10,943 nt of DNA from Ettlia oleoabundans (Eukaryota > Chlorophyta > Chlorophyceae > Chlamydomonadales): contig JAAMXP010004557.1 of NCBI GenBank assembly GCA_019693395.1, positions 1 through 10,943 of the forward strand. Direction: 5' to 3'. Below are positions 1-8,465 of this stretch, one piece after another. Position numbers and translations under genes: made by a program. Each line of letters begins with the position of its first letter. Positions within the stretch are counted from its first letter, which is position 1. The notes beneath the pieces are model-generated. The model was not told the origin of the DNA. It worked only from the letters and a program-made list of their open reading frames with translations, and made no database searches.

Positions 1-114
1 TTTAAGAGTATTGCCTGCATGCACATGCATTCCACCGATAGGTGCCGTACTGGGCTTTACCTCCCTGTAATCTGCCTTGCACGGCCCATACAACTCATTG
101 ATAACTTTCGAACA

Positions 115-891
115 TCACCCACCTGAGAAGGCGAATGTGATGAAGGCATTGCGTATGGGAGCCGACACGCGCTGCCACACCTTGTCTGGCAGCAGCGTCA
201 CGTCCTTCACATGCGCCCAGCTCAGAACGCTGCCGGGGTTGGCGGCCGCAGCCGAAGAGGGGCTGGAGGGCTTGACACGGTCTTCTTTTGCTGCTGGTGC
301 CTTGCCCTGTTGCATGGAAACAACAAAAGATTACCCACCAGCATGAACTTGGACGATATAGAGCAGCAGGTGGAGGCATCAGAGGAAGAAGTGGCAGCAA
401 GATAGGCCACATGTAAACGCAGCACCTGCAAAGGCAGGGCTGCCCATGGTCCCACCTTGCCGCTGCATTCTCCAGTCTTTTTTGGCGCCGCCTCCTGGAA
501 GTCGCCATCATCGTCATCAATAGTTTCGTCCCATCCATCTTCACTGTTCGGGCTGTTAGGACCCACGGCTGCCACCTCCCCGGCCTGTTGCCGCTGCTGT
601 CGCTGGTGTGGCAGCTGCAACTCCTCTTCTTGTCGCGGCCAGCGCCCGTCGCAACTGCACAAGCCAGACGGGCGGCCGTCTGGTTCATCTGGCTTACACA
701 ATCTTGCATGCACTTTACCATGTTGCGGCGCCCAATAACTGGCAAGACCTGTTGCTTGAAGGGCAGAACCATATGCATTACCCCCCCCCCAAAACAAAAA
801 AATTGGTGACGTCGATCACGTGCACTTGATGGCGGTGTGGGTGTCGCACTGCACAGCGGCATCCACACGGAACAGCGCCTTGAGCTCATCC
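115..891 (-). other. RAD54: RAD54 C-terminal region, exons 21-23
   Basis: Exon 21 (891-820) encodes DELKALFRVD and CDTHTAIKC, matching the family's ELxxLF...SDTHxxxxC. A TGA follows in frame at 818-816, but a GTGATC donor overlaps it at 819. Splicing to 654 keeps phase and gives a KCTCDG cysteine cluster. Exon 22 then carries a Gln-rich stretch and an acidic run (DETIDDDDGDF). Exon 23 (306-115) ends with VLSWAHVKDVTLLPDKVWQ and AFITFAFS, which matches the conserved RAD54 C-terminus (W-x-H ... ITFVF) and shows the gene does extend this far. The stop at 117-115 directly follows a TCAG|GTGGGT donor-like sequence, so a further exon beyond the left edge is possible. No TGTAA-type algal polyadenylation signal is visible downstream on this strand. 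Confidence 0.75.
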
Positions 892-3800
892 CTGCAGGCA
901 GGTTTGCCAGGCAGCCAGCAAAGCTGTAGTGGCTGACTCACAGGATGGGCAAACAGGTTGTGCATGAACAGCGGGTGTGGTGATGGACGGTTTGTGGTAG
1001 ATGGGTTGCAGCAGGCACCTCGAGAATGTGCGCTGCTCGTCTGCGTTGTCATCCACCACCACCCGGGACAGCCCCTCCTTGGCCAGCTGGCGCTGAAAGA
1101 TCTTCTCCTCAATGCTGCCTGTACGAGGTGGAACGGTGCAGATGTGGGACATGGTGTGGAACAAAACACAGGGGCCCGGCGCTGGTGCTCAAGGGGGAGC
1201 ACAGAAGTACCAGCACACACATCATGCGGTGTCATCATAGACCATATTTGATGCCCACAGCAGCTGCCGCAGCAGCCAGGTGGGGCTAACCTGTGGTGAG
1301 CAGGCGGTAGATGAACTGCAGGAACACAGTGGCAGCAGGGCATGCTCGACTTTGCTAGTTCCTCGTTACTCTTGTTCCAGAAATTTTCAGTGCCTGTTAT
1401 CTAGCCACTGCTGCCGAGCTTGTCGGCAACTGAAGCAAGCCACTCACCACGTCCTTCTTCTGGCCCTCTCGCCACACACGCCCCATGGCCTGTAAATCGT
1501 CCGCTGGGTTCCAACTGAGGCACACAGAGGTGGTAGGCACGGTAGTAATGAGGTCGGCGGGTGGCAGAGGCAGGGAAGGGCAGTGTCGTCGCATAAACTA
1601 CCTCCCTAGTGTCAGCATTCTTGTGACAAATTGAGGCAGTTTGCCTGACAGGACCTCAGAATGCAAGGAAGGGCAAGCACAGCACAGTCAGCAGATCACT
1701 CATGGCACCTTGGATCCAGCAGGATGAGCCGGTTGGCGCCCACAATGTTCAACCCACACCCTCCAGCCTAAAAGTGACAGGAAGGGATCAGTACTAGTGT
1801 CGTTGATGCAAATAATCTGGTTTCAGAAACAGCAGGACAGGCATGGACCTGGATGGCTGACTTTAATAACCCAGTGCAGAAAGGCACGGTGGTAGTTGCC
1901 GCCTGAGTGCCCAGCCCCACGACAATCCTAGCTCCCCTCGCTATTGCTGTCGAGAAGGCCCACCCACCTTGGAGCTGAGCAGCAGCATAAAGGATGGGTG
2001 TGCAGGTGAATTGAACTCGTCCACCAAAGCCTGGCGCTTGCAGGCATCCAGGTCACCGGTCAGGCTCAGGGTGGACCACCGGTTGGCCTTGCACACCTGG
2101 TACACACAGGACGGTCATGGAGGGAGTTGAGTTGTGCACGGGCAAGACACGATCTGGGACTGGGAAGGTAAGGATGTCGGAGGTGACATGCCGCCTATGT
2201 TGTGGCAATCGCAGCAGAAGCGATAGGTCGTCCGATCTTCCCACGTCTGTAGCCAAGAAAGGCTGCTGCTTGCTGGCCAAAACCACCAGCGACCATCGTT
2301 TCCTAGCCTGACATTTACCGACAGATGTGGCCAAGCCCTGACCGGGCTGCCTGCCCACCCACCTTGTCGCAGAGCGCCAGGCTCTCTGTGTAGTTGCTAA
2401 CCAGCACCACCTTCTCGGTAGCATCGTTCTCCCGGATCGCCTTGAGCAGGCTCACCAGCACTTGCAGCTTGCCTGCAAAAGCCAAACATGATGAGTGCCA
2501 TGTGCTGTGAGGATGGTGTGCATGCGGACCTGTGCATGTCAAGCGGCAAGTGTGATGGGCCAAAGGACAAGAAGAGTGGGGGCGGGGTGTGCCTTGGGCA
2601 GGCAGTACAGATGCATTCTGGAACAGCAGGTTAGCATGCAGGCTACCCATGAGCGCTGGCAGAGACCCCGCTCCTCCCTTCCACTGACCAGAGTGCATGG
2701 CCTGCACTCCTGCAGGCGAGTAGGCTGGGTAGATGTCTGGCGCCCTAAACAGCGGCTCCAAGCCCTCCATCCCAGTCACCACAACCCGCGCCTCACTGCC
2801 TCCAGATGCTTTTGCCTTGCCCTTGCTGCTGGGCTTGGCTGCCCGTCCGCTCGCACGTGCGGCCAGACTGGCTCCGGCCAGACCGCTGGCGGCCGCTCGC
2901 TGAAGGTCCCAAATCTGCAACAGGCAGGTAGCAGGCAGCAGGCAGTCTAGCATGGGGAGGATGGCAGCCCCTTACTGCCATGTGCATCCAGCGCACGCCT
3001 GTCTGGGGTCTGGCAGCACTGTACAGAAACATGCACTGATAGAGGGATGCGCCAGCACCGACCATGTCTGGATGGCAGCACAGCTTCTTGAGCGCGTTGA
3101 TGGCGGGCAGCGTGGCCAGCGCCTTGTCCCGCTCCAGCTTCTTGCCCTCAAGGGCACCTGTGGGGCAGAAGAGGGAGGGGATTGGCAACCAAGAGGCATG
3201 AAACTGTAGTGCACCAAACGATCGTGTAGTTGCGAAGTTCTGATGGCAAGGTGAAAGCCACAAGGCTGTTGCAGCAAAGCACTGCTGACATGCTGCGGGT
3301 AATGCGTGTGTGTTTCAGGTGGGGATCACCCTGCACAGGCTCGCTGGCAAGGAAGCCGCGGTAGAGGGAGCTCTGCAGCGGTGACATCTTGCAGAAGATT
3401 ACCTGCAGCATGGAAGGGCAGGCAGTAAGTGCACAAAAGTGGCTGGCCAGCATCAGCCTGTTATCCACACAGCACAAGGTATGATACACCGTACGCCCCC
3501 GCCAGAACCTTGCGATGCTGCAGTGCCAGTGTTCTGCACGCTTTCTGGCAGCCAGTGGTTTGATGAGCTAACAACTATAATGCAAGCCGGAAAGAAGGTT
3601 TGAGACAGTTATATTAGTCAAGATGATGGAGTGCCTACTCGCCTCCTGTATCTTGGCCGGGAGGTATTGCTTCAGGGTCTCCGAGGTACGCCGGATCATG
3701 TACTGCTGCGCCCGAGCCACTAGTTGCTGCTGCGCCGCGGTCCCCTGCATCAACACACGGACTTTCATCAAATTTTACAAAAAGGTCGCGCCTGGAGGCT

Positions 3801-6800
3801 GCTTATGCTGAAGATTACCAACTTGAGGCTCATGGCGCAACAGCAATAACGAGATTCCCCACCGGCAACATTCCGATTGCCAGCTGTCATGTAACGCGTA
3901 TTCCTGTTGCACACCTTCTCCAACTGGTAGTCACTGGCGTTGGCGTCACGGCCCGCGAGGATGGGGTGCTGCATCAACAAAGGCATGCACGTCATGCAAA
4001 TGAGATTTCAACCGCAGCAGACCCCTGTTGCAGAGTGGTTTTCTGCCTCACACCCTTGGCCCCACCTCGAAGTTTTTGCGGAACTCAGCGGGTGTGCCAA
4101 ACAGGCCAGGGCATGCGGTGTTGAACATGGCATAGAATTCTGCGGGCAAATGCAAAGACATTATTAGGGCATGGCATGCATGGCACAGCGCACAGCGGCC
4201 CTGTCGTGCAGCCCTGCTAACCCAGCCTTCCTGCCCCCAAACAGTGAAACAAGCACTACATTATCCCCCATTTTGCGCAAACATTTAAACAGCTTGACAC
4301 CGGCCTTATGTGATCACCGCTGAGATCGTTCTGTATTGGTGTCCCGGTTAGCAGCAGGCGCAGCTTGCAGGGCAGTCCCGCGATGGCCTGGTTGATCTTG
4401 GACTGCCCATTCTGCACAGCAGAAGTCGGTCAGAAGGGCAGCATCTTGCAGGCACTTGCCTCATAGCGACTCCATATGTATGTGCCAGTTCCTTCTGGGA
4501 CCACCTTATGTAGCTCGGGACGGTACCCCTTATTGCCACGTGCCCCTAGCCCCACCACCAGCCCTTCTTTGCTGCCGGGAAAGCGCATGCAACACTCCCC
4601 TCATGCCTTTAGCCGATGCGCCTCGTCGCAGATGACCAGCTCGAAGTTCTTTGCATAAATGGCAGTCTGGTTGAGGCGGAACACGTCGTAGCTCATGATG
4701 TAGACGTGGGCAGAGACGCGACCAGCGGGAACATAGCCACCCAGGCGCGCCAACTCTTTCTGCAGGGGTAGAGGGGGTAGAGAAACAGGAGCAAGTGGCA
4801 GCACAACGCTGGGTGAGGATCCAGATGGTGGTGGCAGGATGGTGGCAGGGCTACGGTGCTGTGCAGGTGCCGCTAAGGTGTTGCTCTGCCTGGCGGTCAG
4901 TCCGAGGCTGCTCCTTGCGTCAGGATCTCCGTGTAGCAAGGTCTCCCACAACTGACTAGCTGTCCTTTGCACTCACCTTGAGCTGCGCCGCATCTTCTAA
5001 CACTGTTGGCTTGATGCGCCCGCCCAGCCACCTGTCAACCTCACGCCCTGCAGGAAGGAGGGGAGCAGACAGTGGCTGGCTGGCTGGCTGGCGGCTGCTA
5101 TGGTTTAGCTGTCACAGTTACACGACCACGCCTGATGAGGCAGCTGGCTGCAGATCCTTCGAAAGCAACCCTGGATTCCACATCCATTCCACCAACCCAC
5201 CAATCCGCCCACTGAGCCGCAGCACCTACCCCAGTTGGCCACTAGCGAGGTGGGAGTGATGACCAGCGCTCTGCTGCAGGTGGGGCGCCCCTGCAAACCG
5301 TTGGTGAGCAGCATCCACATGGTGCAGATGCTCTGGAACGTCTTGCCCAGGCCCATGCTGTCAGACTGCAGATGATGGGTGGGTTCAGTGGTTACTGGGT
5401 GAGTTTGATCGTCGGCGGGCGTGGTCGCGTGATATCAAAGAAGCTGTGTGTTGGGCAATTGGTACAGGCAGCGGCGTTTGAGCGCCAGGGTGGCCCACCT
5501 GCAAGGCAAACAGGTGGAGGAACTTGAGAGTCGAGCAAACACTGTTGTACTCCTCGACAGGCAAGTTTGCGGCACCCATGCGTTGGTCGCCAGACAAATG
5601 TCATTTCGCTGAGCAGGAACCAGATGAGCCCACCTGGATGCACCCCCTGAACTCTGGATCCTTCAGGCCTGCCAGGCACTTGAACATGAACTGGACCTGA
5701 ATGCCAGTCCAGAGCATGTAGAGCGCGCTGATGGGTCAGCAGTCTGTTGTTAGGCTGTGAAGCCATGTGTGACTGAAGTGCAGGTCTGGCAAGAGGCGCC
5801 ACAGGTAACATTTGTGGCCAACCCACAGTCTCCAGGCTGCTCACCCCCTCCACTTGATGTGGGCGCAGCTTGCTGGCGATGAACTTGTCCACTAAGACCC
5901 GCGTGTAGCTCGGCTGGCCGTCAGCCGGCGGCGGCAGACCTGCACATGCAGCAGAGCAAGCGTAAGCGATAGCTGTAGGGCAACACCACACGGCAGCAAC
6001 GGTTGAAATAGTGAAAGTGGTGCGCTGGCTGAATATTTGCAGTTCTGGCAGTGCATGAGTCAGAGAACATGAAGCATGAGGCTGTCAAGGAGACCGTTTA
6101 GGCTTTGGCAGGCATTGCCCTGTGCCGGACAATTCTGGCAGCACCCCTTGCCAGGGATGGCCCCTTCCTGCCGCCGCAGGCACCCGCAGAGCTTTGGGTT
6201 TAAATATCTACAAGCCACACAGCCCAGCACTCTGTGACACATGCTTCAGCACTTGCCTGGGTGCTCGTCGGGTTCGAACAGCACCACGTCTGGAGCCTCA
6301 GTGTCATCAGCCAGGCCCTCCCCCAGCCGCCGCTCAATGGTGACTGTCTTGGTAACTGCCTGCTGCAGCAGCCCGTTGGGGCCCAGGATGGCCAGCTGAC
6401 TGAACTTGAGCCCCATCCGCACGCCACGGCCGTTGGCTTCGGGCCGGGAAGCCATGGGCGGCTGCAGTAGCGGAGGCGGGACAACCGATCGCGAGTCGCC
6501 TCCAAAAGATTTGTAAATCGTGCGAGAAACAGCTATCATGTGCCGGTGATGTTGTACGACGCTGCTGCAGGGCTTTCAGGCAAAGAGGCAGTGCGGCATA
6601 TCATCACAGCAAAATTTGTTGCTGGCGCAGTTGATTCAAGCGCCGCCGCCGCCAGGGCCGCACCTTGAAGGGCTTGCGGATGGCACGCAGGCTGGCGGCT
6701 GAGCACGTCATGCCCCCCACCCTCACCACCTCCCTTGGCTGATTGCCCAGCAACTGGTCATTCTGTTCCTCTTCGCCCTCTTGCCCGGGCTGCTTCCGCT

Positions 6801-6810
6801 TTACCGGCAT
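115..6810 (-). CDS. RAD54: RAD54-like SNF2 family DNA translocase (homologous recombination), 23 exons
   Basis: Exons, in transcript order: 6810-6664, 6461-6257, 5939-5845, 5696-5634, 5365-5230, 5047-4977, 4759-4607, 4411-4318, 4139-4066, 3968-3915, 3744-3643, 3402-3330, 3157-3063, 2914-2689, 2472-2363, 2096-1968, 1767-1709, 1514-1448, 1315-1291, 1118-1019, 891-820, 654-456, 306-115. They total 846 codons plus stop, within the family's range (human about 747, Arabidopsis about 910). Motifs seen: KPFK near residue 46, LRPHQVEGVQFMF, Walker A MGLGKT (174-179), ITPTSLVANW, DEAH (284-287), LTGTPIQND, SNYTESL, SSKAGGCGLN, GRVWREGQKK and SIEEKIFQRQ. RAD54 is known to use ATP to translocate on duplex DNA, stimulate RAD51 strand exchange and remodel joint molecules in the nucleus. 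The start is the first ATG after an in-frame TGA. Exons 1-2 and the last three are less certain than the helicase core. Confidence 0.93.
1291..1315 (-). other. RAD54 micro-exon 19 (25 nt)
   Basis: This 25-nt exon encodes FIYRLLTT plus the first base of a glycine codon. It lies between a CCTGCAG acceptor and a G|GTTAGC donor. It bridges GQKKDV and GSIEEK exactly as the family's KKxxYIYRLLSxGTIEEK requires. Skipping it would remove 25 nt and shift the frame. Confidence 0.82.
3403..3642 (-). other. RAD54 intron 11, GC-AG type (240 bp)
   Basis: The minus-strand donor is AGGAG|GCGAGT and the acceptor is CTGCAG. The phase-0 join gives YLPAKIQE-VIFCKMSPLQ, matching the family's YLPxKIxxVVxCxxTxLQ. 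The nearby GT (GCGA|GTAGGC) would throw the downstream exon out of frame. Confidence 0.83.
4412..4606 (-). other. RAD54 intron 7, GC-AG type (195 bp)
   Basis: The minus-strand donor is TAAAG|GCATGA, immediately after DEAHRLK, and the acceptor is TGTGCAG before NGQSKIN. A stop codon (TGA) begins three bases past the junction. There is no GT dinucleotide between the DEAH codons and that stop, so a non-GT donor is required. The join is phase 0 and gives the expected HRLKN. Confidence 0.85.
5073..5092 (+). repeat. TGGC tetranucleotide microsatellite
   Basis: Five perfect tandem copies of TGGC lie inside RAD54 intron 5. On the transcribed strand this is a CAGCC-like pyrimidine-containing repeat about 25 nt upstream of the acceptor. 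No function is assigned. Confidence 0.85.
5940..6256 (-). other. RAD54 intron 2, GC-AG type (317 bp)
   Basis: On the minus strand the donor reads CCAG|GCAAGT, the textbook GC-donor consensus, and the acceptor is TGTGCAG. Using it joins ...FEPDEHPG to LPPPADGQ in frame (phase 1). The nearest GT, four bases further on, would shift the frame and meet a stop after a few codons. Nothing else is recognised in this intron; there is no conserved coding block. Confidence 0.82.
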
Positions 6811-7070
6811 CCCTACGGCCTCGGCCCTCCTCTGTACAGCAACAGACGGCCCCTGAAAATGACAAAGCGTGCAGGCTGGCCCGATGCAGGAGTGTCAGAG
6901 CTGGGTTGCAACTGAGCTGCATAGGAGGCCTCCTTTCCTCTTGAGTGAAGCTCTTTGCTACTCCAGTTTGGCTGCTATCTCAACCCGTAATCCACTCTCA
7001 GTTGCTTGCTTCACACGCCTACAGCACCCAGCGCCTTGCACGTATCAGCCCCTACAGCTATGCAACCTGT

Positions 7071-7083
7071 TGACGTCACGTGA
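7071..7083. promoter_or_regulatory. Overlapping TGACGTCA and TCACGTGA palindromes (CRE/C-box + G-box)
   Basis: The 13-mer TGACGTCACGTGA merges two perfect 8-bp palindromes sharing three bases. TGACGTCA is the classical bZIP (CREB/TGA/C-box) site, and CACGTG is the G-box/E-box core bound by bZIP and bHLH factors. It lies about 260 bp upstream of the RAD54 ATG and about 575 bp upstream of the glycosylase ATG, and it can be read from both sides. Occupancy is not shown by sequence. Confidence 0.5.
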
Positions 7084-7471
7084 CCAGCCCGGCAGCTGCT
7101 GCATCCTCACAGGTGCGGTGGGGCCCACAAGAAGGGGGCAGATCAGCACACTGTGTCGTCGTTCTACCGTCTGGCGTGATGAGTGTACCGGCGTCACGTT
7201 GCTTGGCTGGTAATGGGGGCTGGCGGAGAGTTCCTCCAGCATGCGACCGACAGTTGCGTTTCTGCGCCGCCGCCGCCGCTTGAGCAGGCGCCTTGCGTAT
7301 GCCCCGCGAACAGCGGCGATCGACAGTGTGCCACAGCTATACATGCTTTACGTCCTTCATTATTTGCAGCAGTGAAATGCGGGTGCGCTTGAGGCCATGT
7401 CGGGTCGTCCGCCACGGGGGCACAGCGAGCCAGGGGACGCTAAATTTAGCACCTGGCATGCCTTAAAGTGC

Positions 7472-7479
7472 TATAAATA
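7472..7479 (+). promoter_or_regulatory. TATA box (TATAAATA) of the DEMETER-like gene
   Basis: TATAAATA in an otherwise GC-rich setting lies 179 bp upstream of the ATG at 7658. Transcription would be expected to begin about 25-35 bp downstream, near 7500-7510, giving a 5' UTR of roughly 150 nt. Confidence 0.6.
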
Positions 7480-7569
7480 CATCTAGCTATACTCCAGCGC
7501 CAAAGGGGCGCCCTTCCATCCGAGAGCCCTAGCGAGAACCACCCCCTGCTTGAGCCGCATAGCTGCTGC

Positions 7570-7599
7570 ATGAAACCTCCACGACAAACTGAGAATTGA
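7570..7599 (+). other. Possible upstream ORF (9 codons + stop) in the glycosylase 5' leader
   Basis: ATG at 7570 opens a short frame (MKPPRQTEN) that stops at 7597-7599, 58 bp before the main ATG. It falls after the TATA box, so it should be in the mRNA if that box sets the start site. It could lower or condition translation of the main ORF. Confidence 0.35.
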
Positions 7600-7657
7600 T
7601 CGTTGAAATCAGGGGCGGCTGGTTCCGGTACCCTTTCGGGCTGCTGATCGACGCTCG

Positions 7658-8465
7658 ATGCAAGTCCCAGCGCCGATCGGACCGGCTTTCGTGCAGCAGG
7701 GAGGGCATTATGGAATGCATGACAATGTCGACACGCATGCAGCACTGCTGCAAGTGCTGGCGGCCCTGTCGGCAGCACCCCAAACGGCGGGCATGCCGGC
7801 AACACAAGCCACGGGTGTTTCCAGCTATGCATTTGCCAGCGCTTACCAGCCGCAGCCTGCAGCTAACAATGGTGGGGCCGGAGGTGCAGCCCTTGATGCA
7901 GCGGCTCCAATGGGTGTCGGTGGGCAGCTGACGCCCATCACACCCGTGCCGCAGCACATAAGCCCCCTTGGTGCTGAGCAGCTTGGACCACTAGGCTCCA
8001 GCAACGCCATGCCAGGCAGCACTGGTTGGGGCCACAACCCAGTCGATTTGGAAAGGGCATTGTGGACACATCAGGTGCCAGGCAGCGGCATCAGCAATGG
8101 CACTGCCACCAGCCAGCCCAGGGCGCAGTTTCAGGGCCCCCAGTCCTCGTTGTTCCAACCGCTCACAGCGGCAGGTGAGTCTGGGGGCCCCTCTGGAGTG
8201 CAGTTCATCATGCCAGCACCAGGGGAAGGGCCAGCAGGCAATAATGCAGCCCCACCAGCTACCAGTGGTCCCATACCACTCTGGTCGGCAGCTGACGTCT
8301 TTCCCGCCACGCTGGGCCTTGGCGGGCTGCCAGCAATGCTGGCCAGCCTGGCAGCGCCTGGCATGGCGCCGCCGCCACCCATGCCGCTGCCACAGGGGCA
8401 GCAGGGTGGTGCTCCACTGGGCGAGCAAGACGAGCAGCAGAGGGGGTCGAGCAGGGCACCCAGAA
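7658..8465 (+). other. Low-complexity N-terminal exon of the DEMETER-like gene
   Basis: The 808-nt exon encodes 269 residues rich in Ala, Gly, Pro, Gln and Ser. It has two similar short hydrophobic blocks (LLQVLAALSAAP near residue 30 and LPAMLASLAAP near 225) and a PPPPMPLPQ proline run. I recognise no domain. Plant DEMETER proteins also carry long, poorly conserved N-termini, usually longer than this. The exon ends in AGAA|GTGAGC, phase 1. Codon use and GC content are like the rest of the gene. Confidence 0.7.

Larger units (their letters stand above)
1019..3968 (-). other. RAD54: RAD54 inter-lobe insertion and RecA-like lobe 2 (motifs IV-VI), exons 10-20
   Basis: Exons 10-14 give HPILAGRDANASD, YMIRRTSETLKQYLPAKIQE, FCKMSPLQSSLYRGFL and ALKKLCCHPDMIWDL, all characteristic of RAD54. 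They are followed by a lineage-specific Ala/Gly/Ser/Lys-rich linker (about residues 460-495) where human RAD54 has a short acidic loop. Exons 15-20 give SGKLQVL, KVVLVSNYTESLAL, KRQALVDEFNSP, LLLSSKAGGCGLN (motif V), GANRLILLDPSWNPADD, QAMGRVWREGQKK (motif VI, arginines at about 641 and 644), FIYRLLTTG and SIEEKIFQRQLAKEGLSRVV. The last matches the plant pattern in which KEGL replaces KKAL. Odd residues are SLTG where LDG is usual, DPSWNP for DPDWNP, and GRVW for ARVW. Confidence 0.88.
4066..5939 (-). other. RAD54: RAD54 RecA-like lobe 1 (helicase motifs Q/I/Ia/II/III), exons 3-9
   Basis: This stretch encodes about residues 119-346. In order it reads LRPHQVEGVQFMF (DNA-entry helix region), GCIQSDSMGLGKT (motif I), ALVITPTSLVANW (Ia), VYIMSYDVFRL, LVICDEAHRLK (motif II), LLLTGTPIQNDLSEFY (motif III) and FNTACPGLFGTPAEFRKNFE. 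The closing segment is the family's hallmark sequence after motif III, where ATRX-, CHD- and SNF2-type proteins differ. QFMF followed by CLAGL, and PTSLV, resemble land-plant RAD54 more than the vertebrate form. The acidic residue directly before MGLGKT is serine here, and an alanine two residues upstream of it is also serine. Motifs II and III are intact, so ATP hydrolysis is probably retained. Confidence 0.9.
6811..7657. promoter_or_regulatory. Intergenic region between divergent RAD54 and DEMETER-like genes
   Basis: These 847 bp separate the two start codons and should contain both 5' UTRs and both promoters. I see no conserved coding block; open frames here are arginine-rich or low-complexity and resemble nothing known. 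Contents are a palindromic CRE/G-box composite (7071-7083), a GCC trinucleotide run near 7266-7280, a TATA box (7472-7479) facing the glycosylase gene, and a short upstream ORF (7570-7599). No clear TATA box faces RAD54, so that promoter is probably TATA-less. A CATTTTCAG acceptor-like site upstream of the RAD54 ATG leaves room for a non-coding first exon. Confidence 0.65.

Noticed and set aside
781..800. Ten-C homopolymer followed by an A-rich run
   Set aside because: It lies within RAD54 intron 21, is a simple homopolymer with no associated structure, and may vary in length or be a sequencing-prone site.
95..889. 264-codon open frame on the minus strand
   Set aside because: It spans RAD54 introns and exons 21-23 in the wrong frame. 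The Arg/Cys-rich translation is a frame shadow of the exons identified by homology.
1119..1290. C-box-like ATGATGA on the minus strand in intron 19, possible intronic box C/D snoRNA
   Set aside because: No CTGA D box at a suitable distance and no terminal stem, so a snoRNA is not supported.
2315..2953. Continuous 212-codon frame as one RAD54 exon
   Set aside because: Only 2914-2689 and 2472-2363 match the family. The middle part replaces SGKLQVL with unrelated sequence and is bounded by a good donor (G|GTCAGT) and acceptor (TGCAG), so it is an intron that happens to stay open.
3057..3062. Exon 13 donor at G|GTGCTG (3058) instead of ATG|GTCGGT (3062)
   Set aside because: The phase-1 donor would throw exon 14 out of frame unless a different acceptor is used. 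ATG|GTCGGT gives CCHPDMIWDL, matching the family's CNHPxLIYD.
7045..7344. Arginine-rich 99-codon minus-strand frame upstream of RAD54 as an extra N-terminal exon
   Set aside because: The arginines come from a GCC trinucleotide repeat. There is no similarity to RAD54 N-termini, and an in-frame stop precedes the 6810 start.
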